NCBI GenBank assembly: GCA_029243165.1
Contig: JAQWSN010000020.1
Span: 1 to 39,414 of the forward strand
Length of the DNA stretch: 39,414 bases
DNA from: Flavobacteriaceae bacterium
GTDB lineage: Bacteria; Bacteroidota; Bacteroidia; Flavobacteriales; Flavobacteriaceae
Reading direction: 5' to 3'
Shown here: positions 35,137 through 39,414 of the stretch, piece after piece
How positions within the stretch are numbered: position 1 is the first letter of the stretch
Layout of the letters: each line of letters starts with the position of its first letter
Notes under the pieces: model-generated
Databases searched by the model: none
Told to the model about the DNA's origin: nothing
Seen by the model: the letters and a program-made list of their open reading frames with translations, nothing else
Position numbers and translations under genes: made by a program

Positions 35137-35166
35137 ATCCCGCTCCAAAAGGCGGGATATTTTTTT
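35137..35166 (+). terminator. Rho-independent terminator between yajC and pyrD
   Basis: ATCCCGC (35137-35143), an 8 nt loop and GCGGGAT (35152-35158) form a perfect 7 bp GC-rich stem followed by ATTTTTTT. It is the strongest terminator in the window. The pyrD ATG begins 3 nt after the T run. Confidence 0.85.
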
Positions 35167-35169
35167 AGC

Positions 35170-36192
35170 ATGTACAAGAAACTAGTACAACCCTTGTTGT
35201 TTCTCTTTGATCCTGAGAAGGTACATTACTTTACTTTTTCGATCATAAAGTGGGTTTCTTACCTTCCTGGAGTTTCTTTTTTGATAAGAGCTTTGTACCA
35301 AGTAAATCATCCCAACTTGGAACGCGAAGTGTTTGGATTAAAGTTTCCAAATCCTGTAGGTTTGGCTGCTGGTTTTGATAAAAATGCGGTTCTCTTTAAA
35401 GAATTGTCAGACTTTGGTTTTGGGTTTATCGAGATTGGAACACTTACCCCCAAAGGACAAGAGGGAAATCTTAAAAAAAGACTTTTTCGACTTAAAGAAG
35501 ATGCGGCCATTATCAACCGATTGGGCTTCAATAATGATGGGGTAGATGAAGCAGTAAAGCGATTAAAGAAAAATAAAAATATTCTTATCGGAGGCAATAT
35601 TGGGAAAAATAAAGTTACCCCCAATGAAAATGCAGTTGACGATTATGTGTATTGCTTTCAATCCTTATTTGACTATGTAGATTACTTTGTGGTCAATGTA
35701 AGTTCGCCCAATACTCCTAATTTGAGAGCTCTGCAAGACAAGGAGCCTTTAACCCATTTACTTTCAACACTCAACTCACTGAATCATAAAAAAAGTAGCC
35801 CTAAGCCGATCTTATTAAAAATCGCACCCGACCTAACTCATTCCCAATTGGACGATATTATTGAGATTGTGGTTGCTACCAAGATTGATGGCGTAATTGC
35901 AACCAATACAACGCTAAATCGAGAAGGGTTACAATCTGGAAACAAATCCGAAGCGGGTGGACTGAGTGGAAAACCTCTTGGAGAAAGAAGTACAGAAGTC
36001 ATCCGATATTTGGCAGACCAAAGCAAAAAAGCCTTTCCCATTATTGGAGTGGGAGGGATTCACTCTGCCGAAGACGCAGTTGAAAAGCTAAATGCAGGGG
36101 CTTCGCTGGTTCAGCTTTACACAGGATTTGTCTATGAAGGTCCCGCCGTTGTAAAGCGAATCAATAAATTGTTGCTTAGTCAAAATAGCTAA
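35170..36192 (+). CDS. pyrD: Dihydroorotate dehydrogenase (quinone), class 2
   Basis: Oxidises dihydroorotate to orotate with quinone as acceptor, the fourth step of pyrimidine synthesis; peripheral at the inner membrane. Length is 340 aa. The N-terminal helical tail [20 protein letters not shown] is the quinone-binding extension of class 2 enzymes. FMN and catalytic motifs are [31 protein letters not shown] with the class 2 catalytic Ser, [10 protein letters not shown] and [11 protein letters not shown]. The C-terminal codons (SQNS and stop) lie within the left 26 bp repeat. With the terminator immediately upstream, its own promoter must lie inside yajC, or it depends on read-through. Confidence 0.95.
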   Translation: MYKKLVQPLLFLFDPEKVHYFTFSIIKWVSYLPGVSFLIRALYQVNHPNLEREVFGLKFPNPVGLAAGFDKNAVLFKELSDFGFGFIEIGTLTPKGQEGNLKKRLFRLKEDAAIINRLGFNNDGVDEAVKRLKKNKNILIGGNIGKNKVTPNENAVDDYVYCFQSLFDYVDYFVVNVSSPNTPNLRALQDKEPLTHLLSTLNSLNHKKSSPKPILLKIAPDLTHSQLDDIIEIVVATKIDGVIATNTTLNREGLQSGNKSEAGGLSGKPLGERSTEVIRYLADQSKKAFPIIGVGGIHSAEDAVEKLNAGASLVQLYTGFVYEGPAVVKRINKLLLSQNS

Positions 36193-36201
36193 ACCCTTTT
36201 T
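36176..36201 (+). repeat. Left copy of 26 bp perfect direct repeat
   Basis: Identical over 26 bp to 39235-39260; the core is AGTCAAAATAGCTAAACC. On the plus strand it encodes the last residues of PyrD and its TAA. Read antisense it would encode the C-terminus of the M42 peptidase. Confidence 0.9.
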
Positions 36202-36436
36202 GAAACTCTAGGAAATCCCACTACGTTGAAATTCATTTTCAAGATTTGGATTTTTTTTTTAGAAAAACTATCTTGTGGCTTATTCCCTAAATCACCTGCT
36301 TATGATAAGCTAATAAAAATCAAACCTTAAGTATTAAAATAGCACTCTAGTCAGTAATTTTTGGACTAGAGCAAGACGTCAGTTTAGACCTAAAAGTGAC
36401 GTAAACAGAAGTAAGTCGTATCCCCAAAATCACGCC
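36202..36436 (+). promoter_or_regulatory. Leader region of the lipoprotein pair with three hairpins
   Basis: No gene in these 235 bp. Three inverted repeats occur in a row: GCTTA-TGA-TAAGC (36298-36310); CTCTAGTC (36345-36352) with GACTAGAG (36364-36371); and ACGTCA (36376-36381) with TGACGT (36397-36402), the last enclosing TTTAG/CTAAA. The loop of the second contains TAATTTTTG, one base longer than a TAnnTTTG box. These could be operators around a promoter, or RNA structures in a leader. Confidence 0.45.
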
Positions 36437-37909
36437 ATGATTAAAAAATCAACTCTTATTTTGATTGGAATCATTCTAGTTCAATTTAGTTGTCAAAAAG
36501 ACTATTACTTAGAAGATTTAAATGCTGCTGAAGCAGAATACCAATCCTTGAATCTCAAGTTGAAACAAATAAACTCGGAAAATCAGCAATTGATCTCTGA
36601 AAATCAGCAATTGGCATTTCAAATAGACAATTTAAAAAGTCAAATAGAATCTTCGTCCACTAGTGTTGCTTCTGCATTAAGCCAAATTGAAGAGATTGAA
36701 GAACATATTTCTGGTTTGGAACAAGAAATTGAGGAAACCTTCAATGCTATTGAGTCACGAACTGTGGAGTTGTTAAATCAACTTCAAAACAGTTATCCGG
36801 AACAAACCGATCTGAAAAATAAAATTGATGACCTCCTTGAACAGTTGAGTCAAAACACACTCTCAACTTGGGAGGCAGATGCTCTTTATCTTGAAATAGC
36901 GAATGATTTTGCCATAGTTATTGGTGTTCAAGATGGATTTTACAAAACATACAAGCGGTCTTTTGGAATTACGAAAGAAGACTTTCAAAATCAAAATTTT
37001 GAATTACGACATGAATCCAGTCGTCATTATTATTACGAAATCAAAGACAAGGAGACTTTGGAGGTTTCCATCGTTAGGAAGCACAATGATCCTGAGTATT
37101 TTGATAATCCCTACAGTTCGGAACCTTATTTAGATAAAAACATTTGGTTTTCCGATACTTATGAAATGGAAGTATTAGGAGCTGATCTGATTAAAGTTGT
37201 GGAATGGTATGAAACCGGTGACGGTACGAGGTATGATGTAATGCATTTAAGTAAAGTTGACTCCATTCCTTATGATCGAACCAATGAGGAACTTCAGACT
37301 CTTTTTAGAGAAAAAAAGACAGGTTTTTTTTCAGACCCAGTGTACAGTCAAGTTGATGTTACGGATTTGTCTTCTTTTTTATTGACTTTTATCGAAGACG
37401 GAAAACGATACGGTAGGGACATGAGTTGGATTAATCCGTCCAATTACAACTTTAGGTTTGATGAGTTTTTACCCGAGAAAGCCATTAATGGATCTGCTCC
37501 TAATTACCAAGTTGGTTACGATCTCTTTGTTTGTAAGGGGGGAGGAAGAACTGAAAAGGCTACTTTTAGAATAAATAGAGATTGGTGGGATAAGATGGCA
37601 TTTGTTGACCAAAGGAATTTACACATCCAAATTTTTTGGCGAATTTTTGCTAGAACACTTTTTACCTACGATTATTTTGAAGGGGAGGATCATCTCTTGT
37701 CTTATGGAGGAAGCGATATTTACCAGATGACTTTTGATGATGAGGAAGAAAAGTACAATTTCCAAGAAGCTGCCAGAAAAATGTTTCAAGGAATAGACCA
37801 GATAAGTTGGAGTAGTTGTAGTTCTAAGGGAACAGTACCAATTAATACATCTCCAAATAAGATACCTTTAGATTCCCGGAAAGTTAAAACCCTAAAAAAG
37901 AGACCATGA
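36437..37909 (+). CDS. Coiled-coil lipoprotein with inactive protease-like C-terminal domain
   Basis: A 490 aa exported lipoprotein: signal peptide MIKKSTLILIGIILVQFSC with lipobox and mature start CQKDYYLEDLN. Residues about 30-135 form a long coiled coil rich in Gln, Glu, Leu and Ser, including a tandem heptad (ENQQLIS then ENQQLAF). The remainder aligns with the downstream lipoprotein: FIEDGKRYGRDMSWI matches FIEDAKRHGVDLSHI, and MFQGIDQ...CSSKG matches FFKGIDH...CTNYKG. Where the partner has HELGH, this protein has RIFAR (402-406), so the zinc site is lost. Its stop overlaps the next ATG (ATGA). No named family is recognised; a pseudo-protease partner or regulator is an inference. Confidence 0.8.
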   Translation: MIKKSTLILIGIILVQFSCQKDYYLEDLNAAEAEYQSLNLKLKQINSENQQLISENQQLAFQIDNLKSQIESSSTSVASALSQIEEIEEHISGLEQEIEETFNAIESRTVELLNQLQNSYPEQTDLKNKIDDLLEQLSQNTLSTWEADALYLEIANDFAIVIGVQDGFYKTYKRSFGITKEDFQNQNFELRHESSRHYYYEIKDKETLEVSIVRKHNDPEYFDNPYSSEPYLDKNIWFSDTYEMEVLGADLIKVVEWYETGDGTRYDVMHLSKVDSIPYDRTNEELQTLFREKKTGFFSDPVYSQVDVTDLSSFLLTFIEDGKRYGRDMSWINPSNYNFRFDEFLPEKAINGSAPNYQVGYDLFVCKGGGRTEKATFRINRDWWDKMAFVDQRNLHIQIFWRIFARTLFTYDYFEGEDHLLSYGGSDIYQMTFDDEEEKYNFQEAARKMFQGIDQISWSSCSSKGTVPINTSPNKIPLDSRKVKTLKKRP

Positions 37910-39009
37910 AAAAATTAGCTTACCTATTGTACTTATCCCTTTTGGTATTTTTTAGTTGTCAGAAAGATTTTTATTTGGAAGATCTCAATGAGGTTAACAG
38001 TCAAATTGAAGCCCTCCAATCTCAAATTGTAGTTTCAGAAAATGAGGGGAAATCGTTATTGTCGGAAAAAGAAATTCTACAAACTCAAATTATTGATGTC
38101 CAAAATCAGTTGAAACAACAGCAAATGACGCTGGATGAGGCTTTGGAGAAAATAAAGGAGCTGGAAGAAAAAATTATTGAAATAGATGGAATTAAAGACG
38201 GGATTTATGAGATTGTTTTGGAAAAGCAAATTTCAACTACCGAGGGGGAGGGTTTAGAAGTTCTGGAGTCTTGGTGGCAAACGGACCCCAATACCAGTAC
38301 ATTTGTAAAAATCCAAGCTAGAGAAATCATAAACCATACAATTTACAGAGGTTATTATGTTGGGAAAGGAAGTGATGGTGACGAGTTGGGTTGGTTGCAC
38401 ACAAGGAAACTGTCAAGCTTTCCTTATTACACTGACTTGTCTGTTATTGACACTTCAGATCAAAATCAGAATTATTTAGTAAACCTTTCTAAAGAACGAA
38501 TTAGTTTGGACTCCCTATTAATCATTGACAAAAAACGTTATCGATCTCATAATTTAGATGATGGAAGTAGTGCGGTTTTTACTGATAAAGTTTACACAAA
38601 ATTAGTTGAGAGAGAATCTTTCCCACCTTTAAACACAGAAGAGGAATTAACAGAAATTTTTAAGATTACAGGAAACGGGTTTTATTCCGATTCGTTGTAC
38701 CTGACCTTAGATCCTTCTGACCCTTATGACTACATACGCGTATTTATCGAAGATGCAAAACGACATGGGGTGGATTTGAGCCACATAACCAATAAAGAAC
38801 CTTATTTGCATGAAATTTCAATTGATAGTGAGGGAGCATGTGCCTGGGCATCAGACGTCTGCGATAGGGAAAAAATTTGGATAGAATACGATTCAGCTTG
38901 TTGGGAATATGGTTTGCCTGATCCCTATTTTGCTGATCGTTTGCAAACTATGTACCACGAATTGGGACATACAATTTTAAGCTATGATCATCCTATGGTG
39001 GAAGATTGA
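37906..39009 (+). CDS. Coiled-coil lipoprotein with HELGH metalloprotease motif, cut by in-frame TGA
   Basis: A 367 aa lipoprotein: MKKLAYLLYLSLLVFFSC, mature start CQKDFYLEDLN, coiled coil about residues 25-90, then a domain shared with its upstream neighbour. HELGHTILSYDH (351-362) is a zinc-protease motif: H351 and H355, with E352 as base and D361 or H362 as the possible third ligand. The TGA at 39007-39009 stops it four residues after that motif. The same frame continues for 70 more codons to 39222 and includes DDIMG, a Met-turn-like motif expected downstream of such a site. Start overlaps the previous stop by 4 bp. The gene is either broken or recoded. Confidence 0.75.
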   Translation: MKKLAYLLYLSLLVFFSCQKDFYLEDLNEVNSQIEALQSQIVVSENEGKSLLSEKEILQTQIIDVQNQLKQQQMTLDEALEKIKELEEKIIEIDGIKDGIYEIVLEKQISTTEGEGLEVLESWWQTDPNTSTFVKIQAREIINHTIYRGYYVGKGSDGDELGWLHTRKLSSFPYYTDLSVIDTSDQNQNYLVNLSKERISLDSLLIIDKKRYRSHNLDDGSSAVFTDKVYTKLVERESFPPLNTEEELTEIFKITGNGFYSDSLYLTLDPSDPYDYIRVFIEDAKRHGVDLSHITNKEPYLHEISIDSEGACAWASDVCDREKIWIEYDSACWEYGLPDPYFADRLQTMYHELGHTILSYDHPMVED

Positions 39010-39222
39010 GAGGAAAAAGGATTGGAATGGCCTGAAAACGTGGCAGAGGGTTTCAACGGGCGGAAAGATGACATTATGGGTTACAGTTTTAATAACAATT
39101 GGGAGCATGACGATGATCCTGAGCAGACCTGGTATCAAAGGTTGGATCGCTTTTTTAAAGGCATTGATCACGAATATTACGATTGTACCAACTACAAAGG
39201 AAGACGCATAATTGCGGATTAA
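39010..39222 (+). pseudogene. C-terminal remainder of the HELGH lipoprotein beyond the in-frame stop
   Basis: In phase with the gene before it and open to a TAA at 39220-39222. Contains EWPENVAEGFNGRKDDIMGY and RFFKGIDHEYYDCTNYKG. The second stretch matches the C-terminus of the upstream paralogue (MFQGIDQISWSSCSSKG), which shows it belongs to the same protein. One base change (TGA to TGG) would restore a 438 aa product. An internal ATG at 39022 is unlikely to be a true start, since it would make a fragment without a fold or signal. Confidence 0.75.
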
Positions 39223-39234
39223 AACAATGCTTAT

Positions 39235-39260
39235 TTAGTCAAAATAGCTAAACCCTTTTT
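39235..39260 (+). repeat. Right copy of 26 bp perfect direct repeat
   Basis: Identical to 36176-36201. On the minus strand it encodes the last codons (FSYFD and stop) of the M42 peptidase. Confidence 0.9.
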
Positions 39261-39414
39261 TGGGATCGATAGTTAAAAGACTTTCGTAAATGAGTCGGAT
39301 TACGTTTTCTACATCATCTCGGTGAACCATTTCAACGGTGGTGTGCATGTACCGCAAGGGCAATGAGATTAATGCAGAAGCAACTCCTCCATTGCTGTAA
39401 GCAAAAGCATCGGT
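39235..39414 (-). CDS. M42 family metallopeptidase, C-terminal part
   Basis: The last 59 residues of a gene entering from the right edge. TDAFAYSNGGVASALISLPL followed by RYMHTTVEMVHRDDVENVI is the C-terminal signature of M42 aminopeptidases (glutamyl aminopeptidase/cellulase M type); the His in MHTTVEM is a metal ligand in the family. These are cytoplasmic di-zinc aminopeptidases forming large dodecamers. The gene converges on the lipoprotein insert, and its final codons lie in the right 26 bp repeat. Confidence 0.9.
   Translation of the reverse strand, partial: TDAFAYSNGGVASALISLPLRYMHTTVEMVHRDDVENVIRLIYESLLTIDPKKGFSYFD

Larger units (their letters stand above)
36176..39260 (+). mobile_element. 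3.03 kb insert between the 3' ends of pyrD and the M42 peptidase gene, bounded by direct repeats
   Basis: The block 36202-39234 lies between two identical 26 bp repeats and carries only two lipoprotein genes. Each repeat copy completes one of the flanking genes, pyrD on the left and the M42 peptidase on the right. An uninserted ancestor would therefore have the two genes converging with a 17 bp overlap. There is no integrase, transposase or obvious terminal inverted repeat, so the mechanism is unknown; the repeats could be target duplications or attachment sites. Confidence 0.5.

Overview
The window is a 39.4 kb piece of a low-GC Bacteroidota chromosome, most likely from a marine-type member of the Flavobacteriaceae. 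Support: several genes are characteristic of that group (GapN-type glyceraldehyde-3-phosphate dehydrogenase, a PUR-family DUF3276 protein, a DUF2795 protein, a long NusB, a cyclophilin-FKBP fusion, a DUF1573 lipoprotein beside YajC). Several genes are also preceded by the Bacteroidota promoter form TTG-N19-TAnnTTTG rather than a sigma70 -35/-10. No rRNA, tRNA or CRISPR array was seen.

Layout. 1-291: edge region with one start-less open frame on the minus strand. 292-2380 (minus): an aldehyde dehydrogenase and nitroreductase pair. 2608-9285 (plus): a compact ilvD-ilvB-ilvN-ilvC-ilvA operon for isoleucine/valine synthesis, followed by gapN. 10969-12293: an SGNH-hydrolase lipoprotein gene followed by a 600 bp rearranged stretch. 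That stretch holds an orphan coding tail, a perfect 38 bp palindrome, a large palindromic block between 23 bp direct repeats, and a decayed second copy of the SGNH gene's 3' third. 12277-15295 (minus): membrane hydroxylase, glycosyltransferase and methyltransferase, packed as one unit. 15325-21328 (minus): secA, DUF2795, cobalamin adenosyltransferase and lnt. 21352-22140 (plus): pssA. 22205-24119 (minus): lptB, an AhpD-like protein and tatC. 24304-27466 (plus): recQ and the dual PPIase. 27463-33185: a thioredoxin-like protein, a CsaA-like protein, an M14 carboxypeptidase, the PUR protein and an ABC exporter. 33311-36192 (plus): nusB, DUF1573 lipoprotein, yajC and pyrD. 36193-39222 (plus): two coupled paralogous lipoproteins. 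39235-39414 (minus): the C-terminus of an M42 aminopeptidase.

The most interesting region is 36176-39260. A 26 bp sequence occurs identically at both ends of a 3.03 kb insert. At the left it encodes the end of pyrD; at the right, on the opposite strand, it encodes the end of the M42 peptidase gene. The simplest reading is that the two genes once converged and overlapped, and that an insert landed there with duplication of the overlap, so neither gene was broken. The cargo is two full-length paralogous lipoproteins. Each has a lipobox, the near-identical mature start CQKD(Y/F)YLEDLN, a coiled coil and a protease-like C-terminal domain. The second keeps a zinc-protease HELGH motif but is cut by an in-frame TGA. 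In the first the same position reads RIFAR, so it should be catalytically dead. Three hairpins stand upstream of the pair.

Envelope functions dominate the rest (SecA, YajC, TatC, Lnt, LptB, PssA, exporter), mixed with housekeeping genes for amino-acid synthesis, pyrimidine synthesis, DNA repair and protein folding.
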